Assembly: GCA_902729315.2 (NCBI GenBank) | Contig: LR746275.1 | Coordinates: forward strand, 1,118,501-1,182,500 | Length of the DNA stretch: 64,000 nt | Direction: 5' to 3' | From: Spirodela intermedia | Lineage: Eukaryota > Streptophyta > Magnoliopsida > Alismatales > Araceae | Shown here: piece by piece, positions 10,066 to 21,771 of the stretch | How positions within the stretch are numbered: the stretch's first letter is position 1 | Layout of the letters: every line of letters starts with the position of its first letter | Position numbers and translations under genes: made by a program | The notes under the pieces: generated by a model | The model's database searches: none | The model's input: only the letters and a program-made list of their open reading frames with translations | What the model was told of the DNA's origin: nothing

Positions 10066-13000
10066 ATGCAGGTGCAGATATACTCCTCCCCGCAACCCCA
10101 GCTCCATCGCCTGTTCACACCTTGCTCAAGCCCTCCTAACGCTGGTAGATCCCCCTCCAGATGCTCCCTCCTGAGGCTGCCCATAGCTCTGCAAGGCCCG
10201 TTCCTCCATCCTCGATCCACCAGGGACACCTCCGCCTCCTTTTCCGCCGGCTCTACGCTCACTCAGGAGAACACTCGACGCTCTATTTCAGAGTCCGAGG
10301 AGGAGGGCGAGGCCGAAGCGCGTGGTGGTCAGGAGGAGGGCTTACAAGAGAATCTGCCTCCTGTCCGCCGGCCTGCGAAGGATCTTGTCCGGGATAAGGG
10401 AGAGGATGGGAGCGACGGAGAGTGTGGATCAGATGAGGCGGAGGAAAAGGAGGAGGAGGAGGAGGAGGAGGAGGAGGAGGAGGAGGAGGAGGCGCTTCCT
10501 TCATCGTCGGCATCCACCATTGATTCTGGTCTCAACGAGTTCGCCAAGAAGATGCCGATTTTCGAACCACTGGAGCGCGTGGGAGCAGGTCGGGAACAGA
10601 GACCACTAAGCGTGAACCTCGAGCTGTGGCTATACCGGGCGAAAGTGCTGACTAGGAACTTCCAGTTTTATGATGCCGAGAAGATCCTCTGCAAGGTACG
10701 CCAGTCTGCTACTCTTCACTTTTACACATTCTTCTTCTGATGTTTTGTTTGTGATTACCTGAATTGAAATTTTAAACTTTTGCATAGAGAGCAATTTTTT
10801 TACGGAATTTCAGTCTTTTGATATATTTATTAATGATTTTCACCATTATTAAAATTTTGACTAGAGTAGGAGTTTTGAAATAAGAATTCCACAAAGAATG
10901 ACATGTCTTTGGGAATATAAAATCAAGGAAAATAGCTGACCCAACTTGAAAAACAACGCTGTAGCAAGCTTTATAGAAGTTTGGTTGTGGTCCGAAATGA
11001 GATGTTCCCAAAAGATACATCAATGACAGGGTGCAAAACTTGTCCGCTCATCTTTACTTCCAAAAAAATACCTAGGACAAAAAAAAGGTAATCGGACCTT
11101 TCACTTCCTTACTTTCGAGAATGAATCGACCTTTTATCTGTTAATTTCTTGGTAGATATTGGGGAGGAGTTGTTGGAAGTACCTGACGACGGAATTTAGT
11201 GTAATGTTAAAGTGATGGAACAGATGATGCTTAGCATATTAAGAGCAGAATTTCACATAATGCAAGAAGATATCATAGGATATGACGGGTCTTTATAAAA
11301 AAGAAACTGCATGCATAATACTTCTAATTAATTATTTATGACTGAAACTTTTCTCCCAGTGTAAGAAAAAATCATCTTCTTTTTCATTAATCTTCTAGCA
11401 TTTAACTGTCATCAGACTCTTCTTCTTACTTCTAACTTGGAGAAAGTTGTTCTCCCAGTTGCATTGGCCAAAGAAAATTTTGATCAGATGGACTACATTT
11501 CAAAATGAACTCTTTTTGGATTTTCCTTTTTTTGGCAAATTAGGAAGCGCCTGAAAGAAAATTTTAGTTCACGAAGAGTGCGATATTGTCATTATTGAAT
11601 ACATGACTAGTCTTTTTCTGAAATATGATGCATTGCATGTGTACATCTTGTTGAGTTTGAAGTGCAGAAGTGTAAATATCTAATCTTCTTTAATCAGAGT
11701 TGTCAACGACTTATAAACTGCATACATAATGGTCAGATACGAGGTATTAATGGTCTTATTTGTTGCATTAGAGGGCACATATTTTTATACTCAAAAGGAT
11801 AACTGATGGATCCGAGTTACTAGTAATATTAAACTTCTAACTGTTGAGCTCAGGCATGTGCTTGCTTCGGAATATAAAAAGCAGATTTAGATTGGTCAAA
11901 TGGAGAAATGATCCTTTGAAGGTTCCGTGGTTTTTGTCTTTTATAAGAAGCAGTAATCGTTGTCCAAATGACGTTGCAAGTAGACTATGACAAAGGAGTA
12001 CGCAAAGGCAAAGAACGTTCAGAACATGATGCAAGATTTACTTTAATCTAGATTTTGCAATGGCTAAGATTTTGTGGTGAGTTACTTTTTAAGAGACTTT
12101 AAGCGTCATGTGACACTGATATTGTCATGTGAACTCCAATGAAAGCTTTCTTATAAAAGAGAAAGACTAAAATCTCTGATTAATTATGATTGACGAACTG
12201 ACGGCACCCATTGTGTGCGTGCTTAATATTTGAATGTTTGAATGAATTTTATTGTATGTAATAGATGCTGGGAATGACTTTTTCTAGTGTTAATTTTTTG
12301 TGGTTAATGCTTGCTAAAAACTTCTCGCAGAGGAAGCTGAGTCTGATTCTTTATCTGTTGGTTATCTTTGTTGTGGTTCTTGTTTCTTTCTCCAGTGTTT
12401 ATTCTTTTGGCCTGAAGATGGACGAGCATATGTGGCTCTAGGAAAGCTTTTCAGCAAGCAGTCAAAACTTTTTGAAGCGAGATCAGTATATGAAAAAGGC
12501 AGCCAAGCTACCCAAGGAGAAAATCCTTACATTTGGCAGGTTGACTTACCTTAGTTCTTCAACGAAAAATATTATTTTTTGTTTCATTGATACAATTTTA
12601 TTCTAAGACCTTGTCGTTATGATAGGGTATGCCACTGCCTACCATTTGCACCGTAGATGCATGATTATAAATATTTCTAGATCAGACACAAATTTACAGA
12701 ACTTTTGAGGTTGATGAAGGATTATGGAGAGAAAACACTGCACAATCTATTTCCTTGAATAGGGTCTGCCAACATTTCATTTTGTTGAGTATTTAAGAAG
12801 ATGAAACTCTAGTTAGGAAAAGTACATAAGTACTCCCTCTTACCTCAATCTGAGGGACATAAACGACCAAAAATAAATAAGGAAGACCCTTAGCACCTAA
12901 CTTGGGTTATTAAAATCGTATAACCCTCATATCCAACATAATGTTCAGAATTATCTTCAGTTTTGACTGGACGTCAACATTTACGTTGGGTCTCAATCCT

Positions 13001-16000
13001 TTGGAAGTTTCCTTTGGTAAAAATATTTTTAGCATCAAACAATGTCATGACATTCTCCGTAGAGCTCTGAATCCCTGAATTACAGAGATTAAACCTCGAT
13101 GTGATTACACATGATCCTAGTCACGGTGGGGTAAAAAGTATTCCTGACATCTTTAATTGACAGAATAAAACCAATCGTCAAAGCAGCTTAATTGCTTCTT
13201 GGTTGTTAGTTTTAAAAGCCCAAAATGATGTGGAGTTCTATGATGGGTCTAGTATTAGGTTGTCTGAGAACGAGCCAACTTTGCTTCTAGGAACGCTGTC
13301 CATCTTCTTTTTACACGAAAATCAATTTGATCGATTTTCTGGGCCACAGGAGCTGTCCACTGATGAGCCCCATGATTATCCTAAGTGTAAGGGTTGATAT
13401 CTAGACAAAAAATTATATTTTAAAATATTATTTAAATGATTAACTCCAAATCTCTACGGTAAATGGCAGACTGAAGTAGCACATCAGAGTATTCATGGAT
13501 AACATCAGTATACACTGAAAATCTGTCTTTTAAGTAATATAAAGTACGTTAGTTGGCTAAAAATCTCTGGAGCACTAGAAAATACAGGAGATTACTTCAC
13601 TACAGCACATGATTTAAGCTATGTTTTTGTGTAAATCTTGTTCATATGTCTGTGAATATCTTGGCTTCCTTACTTTGTGAGTCATATATACAGAAAAGAG
13701 CAGAAATGCCGGGATCATCTGTATGCTCTGATATTGTTCACTTAGAAAAAAAAACTGAGTTTAACAGGGAATCATCACATTGGAGAAGTTGGAAAAAAAT
13801 ATAATGTCTTATAAATCCAGCCTGATTTTTCTTTGTTTGAGCTGTTTTGATTATCTATTTTCTGGTGTTGCATGCAACATCTTGGTGTGTTAATCTTTCT
13901 GGTGTCTTTTGTTTTTGTGAGATCCTGTTAAAATGAATTCTTTTGACGGAAACATTAAAATATTTCTATGTTTATGGGCTAATCTCAAATGTCATATACA
14001 TATTTGTAAGTTCACTGATTCTAATCATTTTGGAATATGCTTACACTTCGTGGAAAGTCTGACATGATTGAAAATTGTCCAATTCTAATTTATAGTGGGT
14101 GAACTATATTGAAGTAAGCGGGGGAAAGAATTTTGTGGGAGACGTCCACTAAAGTTTTCTTGCTATCAAGGCCAGATAATTATCCTTGATTGACGGATTT
14201 TGGCTGAAAATCAGCTCACCCAGCTAGGATCAACATGAAATTGGTTCGTCCCGCTTAGATTAGGGGGAAGTTTCTTAGTCGTGAATGTGTACTTAATATT
14301 TATTGAAGCATCATTTCTTCATTAGTCCAGTCTGTTATCTCCCTCCAAAGATTCATTAGCCGACTAGTTCCCTGACTGGATTATATTGCGCGCAGCTGAT
14401 ACTGGAACCTAATTCAATTCCTTGCATGGAGTCTTCACCTCGTGCTTTACTTCACATTCTTTTCTTACCTTTTTAAAGTTTGAATTTCTGAGGAGCATTT
14501 GAACTGTTGAGAAGCACTCCGATCTTGTTTAAAATTATTAAGCATTTGGATATGTCTCATACGATGTTGGGGAAAGAACGTGCCGGCACTGTGCATAAGT
14601 ACAGTTAGAGGAAGGCATGTGATATATTTACTGCCTATGTTCAGGAGGGAGGTTGCATATTGCTTTTATCCTGTCATTGATTATCTAACCAGATGGAATA
14701 ATGAACTAAAAGCCTTTTACTTGACCATGCAGTGTTGGGCTGTACTTGAGAAAAAGATGGGTAATGTTAGGAGGGCTAGAGAATTGTTTGATGCTGCAAC
14801 TGTGGCTGATAAGAAGCATGTCGCTGCTTGGCATGGATGGGCAGTCTTGGAGATAGATGAAGGCAATATCAAGAAAGCCAGGAATCTTCTCGGAAAAGGG
14901 CTAAAATTTTGCGGTTCTAATGAGTACATATACCAAACATTGGCTCTGCTCGAAGCCAAAGCTAATAGATTTGAACAGGCCCGGTACTTCTTTCAGCAGG
15001 CAACTCTTTGTAATCCAAAAAGTTGCGCCAGTTGGCTTGTGAGTAATTATATTTCTAAAGCAGTCGCATAGAAAGAATAATGAAGTCTTTACTCATTAGG
15101 GTCGACTCTGATTGAGCTGTTGTAATGATGGCACAGGCTTGGGCACAAGTGGAGATGCGGCTAGAAAACAATCGTGCAGCTAGGAAACTATTTGAGGTTA
15201 TATGAATTAAATTTCATACTCTTAGATAACTTTTATCTCCATTCTTTATTCCTTTTTACTTATATCATAACTCTCACTAGGAGCAACATTTTAGGCTTTC
15301 AAGTGACAGTTATATCGTATGAAATTGAACCGGTAAGTATTCTATATGGATCTAATTATCCTCGTCTTTTATGTTAAAGACTTATGAAAACCTCCAAACG
15401 AAAACACATGATAGTTTCTGTTTTGCATTTATTTATAGCCAAAGCAACTTCCTGCTCCACAAAGGAAACGTCATTATCTGCTGATTGGATAAATATGGGA
15501 CAATGCTTGTGACAATTGTCATGTTTTATTTCAAAAGTTGGAGCGAATAAAGTTTAGTAGATGGAAGATTCTTGAGTACAAGGATGGACATCACGGGAAA
15601 AACCACCTGGGGGGCACCCTCAGTCCCTTGTTGCCTTGTTGATCATTTAAACATGAATCAGACTCAGACCTGTCCTACTTGTTATGGTCTCTTCATACTT
15701 TATTTTTGTGTAATAAAAGTCTAGCTATAATTTCCGTTATGCATAATAAAACTGAAATTCCAACGATAAATGCTAATGATAAAGAAAATTCATGTTTGTA
15801 TTTTTCTTGAAATGGTTAATAAGAGAATACTCTGTGGATGCGGAGATACTAAAGTGAGACAGAATTATTTTTTCTGTGCTCTTAATTTATACCATCAGGC
15901 TGATGCATTATATTTCGCCCCATGTTATTTTAACTTTTAGTTCTTTAAAGATTGGTCGTGTCCATGCAGAAAGCTGTTCAAGCGAGCCCTAAGAATAGAT

Positions 16001-18892
16001 TTGCATGGCAAGTCTGGGCATTATTTGAGTACAAGGATGGTGACATTGATAAGGGAAGAAAACTTCTTAAGATAGGGCACGCCCTTAATCCAAGGGATCC
16101 TGTTATCCTTCAGTCTCTTGCTTTGCTAGAGTATAAGCATTCGTCGGCAAATCTGGCTCGGGTTTTGTTCAGGAGAGCGTCTGAGGTGGACTCAAAGCAT
16201 CAACCAGTGTGGATTGTAAGTATCTCTTTTATATTTCTTTTTCCAAATTTTTTTCAAGAAAAACTTGCTTCTTCAAATGTTTGTTCATCGTAATTTATGC
16301 CTGAAACACAAGATGAAAAAAATTAGGACCAGTAATATGCGTACAACAACCCCTTAAAAATATATATTATTTAATCTGTGAACTAGCGATTTCAGAGTAA
16401 TACTTGGACGCCACCAGTAATGGGAAAAAAAACTAAATATTTCTTCATATAGAATTTTATTTCAATACACTTGTGGCAAAGGGAGAGTTTCCTTGGTGAG
16501 TGGCCTGTAAATCAATGATTGCGTTTGATCAAGTTATCTAATGAGCTATAGAGACCAAAACATTTTTGCGATTTGATGCTTATCTGACAATTTATGAGAG
16601 TCCCTAGACAAGAGGGGTACTTCAACATTCACTGCAGGAATTTTCTTCATAAAATTCCTGCAGTGAATGAATTTGCTCACATCGATTGAAGAGAAGGAAA
16701 GCTTCTTGACGACTTAAGTAGTTAAGATGGATGCTTTTATTAGGTTTTCTCAGATTCCCGAATTCTTTAGATAGCAGTTTCAGGGACATGAGATAGATTG
16801 TGTTCTTGCAGATAGCTGTTTTCTTTAACGAGCATGCCAAAGATTTCCCCATCAGTCTCACCAAATCATTATTTCATTTCGGACACATCTGACGCTAATG
16901 TAGAATATATGCAGGCCTGGGGTTGGATGGAATGGAAGGAGGGCAACATCTCTACGGCCAGAGATTTATATCAGAGGGCCCTGTCCATCGATTCTGCAAC
17001 TGAAAGCGCAGCGCGTTGCCTCCAGGTGAGCCCCCTCCCCCTCTTCCTCCTGATATCACAGAGCTGGAGAAATCCCCCTTCTTTATGCCCTACGTAATGA
17101 AAACTGATGTAGTGGAGATCACTGATTCATGGCTCATCTTCCTCTTAATCGGAGGGGCCTTGGGGGATCAGCTAATATGTTCCGATCTCAAGCAGTCGTC
17201 ATCAAGAGTACATTTTTTTTTAAAAGTCGCTTCTTCCTCGGTTGTGAAAACACAGATTGCTGTCTGATTTACTTGGCGAAACCTGATCTTCAGACGCGAG
17301 ATGCATTCAGGTCCAGGAATTGTGTGGGATGGGATTGTCATCGGTCGTCCCTGCATTTTGAAGATCAGGGTTATTACCCTAATCTTGAAGAGAAAGGAAA
17401 ATGGAGAAGAACTAGTCTAATCTTGAAACATTATGTTCATTATGTTCTTCTCCATTTTCCTAATGAACATAGAACTACCCTAATCCCAGCTGTATCTAAT
17501 GAACATAGAACAGACATTATGTTCTTGGAGAAGAACTACCCTAATCTTGAAGAGAAAGGAAAACATAATGTCTGTTCTATGTTCATTAGATACAGCTGGG
17601 ATTATCATCAATGATCTAAACTCCTAAAACATTATCTTATTACCCTAATCTTGCTCAATGAAAATGGAGAAAAACTTCTCAAAACATTATATTTTTTCTG
17701 TGTTCTCTGTTCTCTGATGAACTTCAATTTATTAGACGCAGCTGGGATTATCATCAATCATCTGCGGCTTTACAAAGCTGGGTTACTACCCTAATATTGC
17801 CCAAGGAAAATGGAGAAAAACTTCTAAAAACGTTATCTTTTCTCTGTGTTCTCTGATGAACTTCAATTTATTAGATACAGCTGGGATTATCATCGATCAT
17901 CTGCGTTCTGCAGAGCTGGGTTATTACCCTGATCTTGCCTTAGGATAGTGGAGAAAAACTCCTAAGAAATTATCTTTTTTTCTCTGTTCTCTGATGAACT
18001 TTTGGATATAGCTGATACTTGTCCATTTCGTAAAATTGACACCTCCTGTGTTGCAGGCTTGGGGTGTATTGGAGCAGAGGCTGGGTAATCTTACTGCCGC
18101 AAGAAGGCTCTTCAGATCCTCATTGAACATAAACTCCCAGAGCTACGTGACATGGATGACGTGGGCATCTTTAGAGGAGGAACAAGGGAATCCCATTCGT
18201 GCCGAGGAAATTCGCAATCTTTATCTCCAGCAGGTGATCATCAATCACTCACTGGATCTCATCCTCATTTTAACTTTCTTTACTTACATCACACTGGTCA
18301 ACCTACGGGGAAAGAAAGAAAGAAAAAAGATAGAGAGAAGTCAACGTCTCTGCATGATCATGTCTCCACATGCGTTGACCACCGGACTGTCTGTGCGTGT
18401 GTGTTTCCGGGGAGTGTTTGACTTTCTGACCCATTGTACCAACAGCGCACAGAAGTCGTGGACGACGCTTCCTGGGTCATGGGCTTCTCCGACATCATTG
18501 ACCCGGCGATCGACAGCATCCGACGGCTGCTGAACTTTGACCAGAATCCCGCTGCCAGGGTCCAGAACGCCGCGAGGAACGTAAAGTACCTGGAAAACGC
18601 CTCCGTTGAAGAACTCGTTGACCAATCCGCCGCCCCGAGGGGTAACGGCGGCGGCACCATGGAGGGCGGAGATGGGTCGGGCCCACCCACGAGCGACTTT
18701 GACTTGGACGCCTTCATCATGGATAGATTCTCCCTGCACGAATCTGAGCTCGACGCCATTATGGAGAACCCCAGACCCAGGAGGCTCCAGACTTCTCCGT
18801 CATCATCTTCATCTTCCTCTTCTTCGAGGAGGAGGAGAGTGTGGAGACTAGAACAGAGTAAATCTCCCCCCGAGCCTCCTCCCGCCCTTTGA
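10066..18892 (+). CDS. HCF107: HCF107-type HAT/TPR protein (chloroplast psbB/psbH RNA stabilisation)
   Basis: Related to Arabidopsis HCF107 and Chlamydomonas Mbb1, helical-repeat proteins that bind the psbH 5' leader, stabilise processed psbB-psbH RNAs and aid translation in the plastid. Eight coding exons, all joined in phase 0: 10066-10695, 12396-12539, 14733-15038, 15137-15196, 15970-16215, 16915-17025, 18057-18233, 18446-18892; 706 aa. Exon 1 has a Ser/Pro/Arg-rich transit-peptide-like start, an acidic run of about 16 Glu, then PLSVNLELWLYRAKVLTRNF. Exons 2-7 encode consecutive HAT/TPR repeats: PEDGRAYVALGKLFSKQSKL, AATVADKKHVAAWHGWA, KGLKFCGSNEYIYQTLALLE, GRKLLKIGHALNPRDP, SSLNINSQSYVTWMTWA. 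Exon 8 has RTEVVDDASWVMGF, a Ser run and a basic tail. Length and repeat order fit full-length family members. Intron 6 holds a minisatellite with strong inverted repeats, and intron 5 a perfect short hairpin. No frame break seen. Confidence 0.96.
16626..16669. repeat. Perfect 19-bp inverted repeat with 6-nt loop (HCF107 intron 5)
   Basis: Arm 16626-16644 (cattcactgcaggaatttt) is exactly complementary to 16651-16669, with the loop cttcat between them. It would form a stable RNA hairpin in the intron. It may be a MITE remnant or a small-RNA precursor, or have no function. Confidence 0.85.
17396..17460. repeat. Perfect 17-bp inverted repeat in the HCF107 intron 6 minisatellite
   Basis: Arm 17396-17412 (ggaaaatggagaagaac) is exactly complementary to 17444-17460, with a 31-nt spacer. 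It lies next to the larger 43-bp inverted repeat and uses minisatellite unit sequence. Confidence 0.85.
17481..17604. repeat. Perfect 43-bp inverted repeat, 38-bp spacer (HCF107 intron 6)
   Basis: Positions 17481-17523 are exactly complementary to 17562-17604, checked base by base. The arms contain cagctgtatctaatgaac and its complement, which is the 3' part of the minisatellite unit. The arms read opposite ways, so one unit has been inverted. The perfect match, while neighbouring units differ at many sites, implies recent origin or gene conversion. Confidence 0.92.
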
Positions 18893-18988
18893 TTTTTTTG
18901 CTCACATCGGCTCTTCTTCTGGAAGTGGTCGTGTGGTACAGCGCCTGGTCGTCCATGGCCGCTGCCAACTCGGATCTGTAAATATCTC

Positions 18989-19020
<32 letters not shown>

Positions 19021-19071
19021 TAAATTCCATCCATTCTGAGAAGAGGAAGGCATCAATATATCTCTTTCTCT

Positions 19072-19308
19072 CTCAGATTAACTGCTTATTCCGTTTGTCG
19101 ACCTCTTCTCTTCTCAGATCATGAAGACTTTAAGAGAGAGAGAAAGAGAGAGAGTTAGTGTCAGGAAGATTCGGCAACCGTTGACTTGAGGACTAGTATC
19201 CTCCCATTTAAAAGAGGACATACCCTACCTTGTTCTTTTCATCACTATTGCTCTCAGATATAATTGCTTATTCCGTTTGTCGAGCTTTTCTCTTCGCAGA
19301 TCATGAAG

Positions 19309-19367
<59 letters not shown>

Positions 19368-19443
19368 AGTGTGAGGAAGATTCGGCATTCGTTGACTTGA
19401 GGACTAGTATCCTCCCATTTAAAAGAGGGCACACCCTACCTTG
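19072..19443 (+). repeat. Tandem duplication (about 180-bp unit) carrying a GA tract
   Basis: Copy A 19072-19232 and copy B 19252-19443 share ttgcttattccgtttgtcga-like starts, cagatcatgaagactt, a GA tract, gttagtgt.aggaagattcgg, cgttgacttgaggactagta and cctcccatttaaaagagg. The GA tract is about 22 bp in A and about 50 bp in B, so it has expanded or shrunk since the duplication. Confidence 0.88.
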
Positions 19444-20203
19444 ATCAAACTATGGAGGAATAGCTTGAGGGCATGTAGCTGGTGACGAAGGGGGAGGTGA
19501 TCTCACACAATATGGTGAAAAGAGCAAGGTAGGGTCAAATCCAGAAGTGGTTGACTTGTGAGTGGCAAAGTCAACCCTAATAGTAGATACAACATTGTTC
19601 AAGTGCACAAATGAGGTGAGCCAACTACTAGCGAATAAATTCGGGTTATGCCAGATGTATCAAATCAAAGGCGAATACGTGAGAAGCTCACAGTGATGAA
19701 CATGCTATGGTAGCAACCAGCATAATTGACCAAGTATTAGCTCTAAGCAGCTACATGAGAACAGTCCATGGAAGAATCGCTCTTTGCTTGACTACTTTTG
19801 GACATATTATGTATGATGGGGACAAAAATTAATTAGTAAATCACCAACGAGTGAAGATGCGGTGTGGATTATCGAAAATAGCAACTGAAGAATTGGTGGA
19901 TTATCAGTCGATCTCTATGGAGATCAATGCAACTGCGGTGTGGATATGGTCGTTGGGAGAGAGATGATGCTCGAAGCAAGCAGACAGGAAGGGTGGCTAG
20001 GCACTGCACTTCAACAGGAGGCGTGGGTTCCCCTCAACTCAGCACCTCTCTCTCTCTTCACTGGGCGTCATGAAAGGCGGCCGGCCCGTTAACACGTTGG
20101 GGCTAAAACCCCAGAAAGGAAGCTCTCCGTGTCCGCCCTCTTCCTCTCTCCCTCTCTCTATCACTGGTGCTAAACCCCTTTCTTACCCCGCAGTCGGTGG
20201 TCT

Positions 20204-20248
20204 CCCTCCCTCCCTCCCTCCCTCCCTCTCTCTCTCTCTCTCTCTCCC
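20204..20248 (+). repeat. (CCCT)n/(CT)n low-complexity tract
   Basis: CCCT repeats run into CT repeats, in a presumed promoter or 5'UTR about 400 bp before the candidate start codon at 20602. Confidence 0.85.
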
Positions 20249-21771
20249 CTTGTTTCGTGCCACACAGTTCTTACAGGCCCGCTCTCTGGCTGTCATGCGC
20301 CGCGTCAGCCACTCGCCCGCCGCCGCCGCCGTCCGGCCGCGTGCCGTCTGCGGCTGCCCCGTTCGAACTTGAGCTCGCCCATCGCTGACGCAGCGGTTTC
20401 TCTGTCTTTAGCCGCCCCAGCTGGCAGCAGTAGCCCCCCTTTTTCACAGGTCAGTTCTCCTTCTCCTCCTCCTCCTCCAGTTTCTCTCCTCCTCTGATAT
20501 TCGACACACAAACCATCGTCCCCACGTTTTGCTCGACATTTTCCCTTGTTTTCCTGCAACCTTGGAGCGGCATCCGACTGTGCACCCCTCCTTCCCCGGG
20601 GATGCCGCCGGTCTATCATTCCTTCCTCTGTGAGTCATATATACATATGAAACTCTCTCTGGACGAACACGCATTCAGATAAGGTTATAATCAGAAGATA
20701 AGCTTGCAGGTCGCAAGGTCTGCCAACATGAAATCGAGCGATCTTTGAATATTCCCATGGCTACAAGTAGACGATGAAAATTCTCCCGAATCCATATAAT
20801 CAGCTTGTGCGCTAGTATCCTACAGGCTGCCCATAGTTGTAATCACGTAGTCATGCAGAGGTTGAATGACTTCATGAGGCACCAGTCCTTTCCTTTTCTT
20901 GTCATTTCGTCTGAGGAGTAGGCCGTTCTTGATTCAGATTTATAAGATTTCATAGAACCCACAATCTATTTCCTCACCAGAGATTCAAGCTTCGTTGGCA
21001 TCAATTCCTTTGTAAGTACTTCGTCAGGGAGGATCTAGTAATCACAAACACATTCTAGGGTGAGTGAATGGGCTTTGAAGGGCTTGAGATCGATCTTAGT
21101 GTTGCCCACATCGTGTTGGTGCAAACTGTGGAAATGTTGTTTATTTTGTTCATAAGCATTCAATATGTTGGTAGCTCATCGATCGTATGCCCGTCTGTTG
21201 CTCTCGGCGCTTAATATTGAATGCTTATGTGGGTACCTTCCACTTTGAGAAAATAAATTATATTGGGCGAACATACTTTGCAACAGTTTTTCTTCATAAT
21301 TTGGATCAAAATATGGAGGCAATATGTTTTACACCGATTTCTGTTGCATAATTTTTAGATCCAAAGTTATGAAAAATCATAAAAAGGGTTTAATTCTCGC
21401 TAATAATGCCGCAAAAATATCATTTTCTGTATGATGATACTGTAACTTATATCAAATGATGTTGGATGGATATAAGGGACTGGAGAGCTTGTAAAGCATA
21501 AGGCACTGTCATGAGGATGATGAGAGGTAGTTCTTGTTATCGTACTAGGTGGAGGACAAAGCAGGAGGTTGACCAGATTGGTCAATCTCTGAAAGCTTCT
21601 TCTCCACTTGACGGGCCCCGCTGTTAACAGTAGAGTTATTTGCCATGTCCTCCACTTGAGCCCGTCTTGTCTAACAAATCTGCAATCTCCACTGTCTTCC
21701 TCTGGCCTGCAGGCTTCCCCGTTGCCTTTATGATGCAAAGTTATGGAAGCCTCTGTCTTCTCAGTCCCCAG

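Larger units (their letters stand above)
17361..18020. repeat. Minisatellite of about five degenerate 100-150-bp units (HCF107 intron 6)
   Basis: Units share the order: taccctaatcttg, an aatggagaaaaact block, a tctctgttctctgatgaac block, then cagctgggattatcatc. Units start near 17371, 17530 (scrambled), 17640, 17788 and 17924. The first part is rearranged with inversions that create the hairpins listed separately. Confidence 0.8.
18893..20601. other. Intergenic region downstream of HCF107
   Basis: HCF107 3'UTR with CT tracts (about 18988-19020), the 19072-19443 tandem duplication, unremarkable sequence to 20040, then a CT/CCCT-rich, increasingly GC-rich stretch (20040-20600) that looks like promoter and 5'UTR of the next plus-strand gene. 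No other gene recognised. Confidence 0.65.

Noticed and set aside
17361-18020. Regularly spaced repeats resembling an array
   Set aside because: Units are degenerate, 100-150 bp, without short conserved repeats and unique spacers; this is a plant minisatellite, not CRISPR.
18358-19056. Long minus-strand open frame over the last HCF107 exon
   Set aside because: A shadow of the GC-rich plus-strand exon, whose frame matches the HCF107 C-terminus with correct phase.
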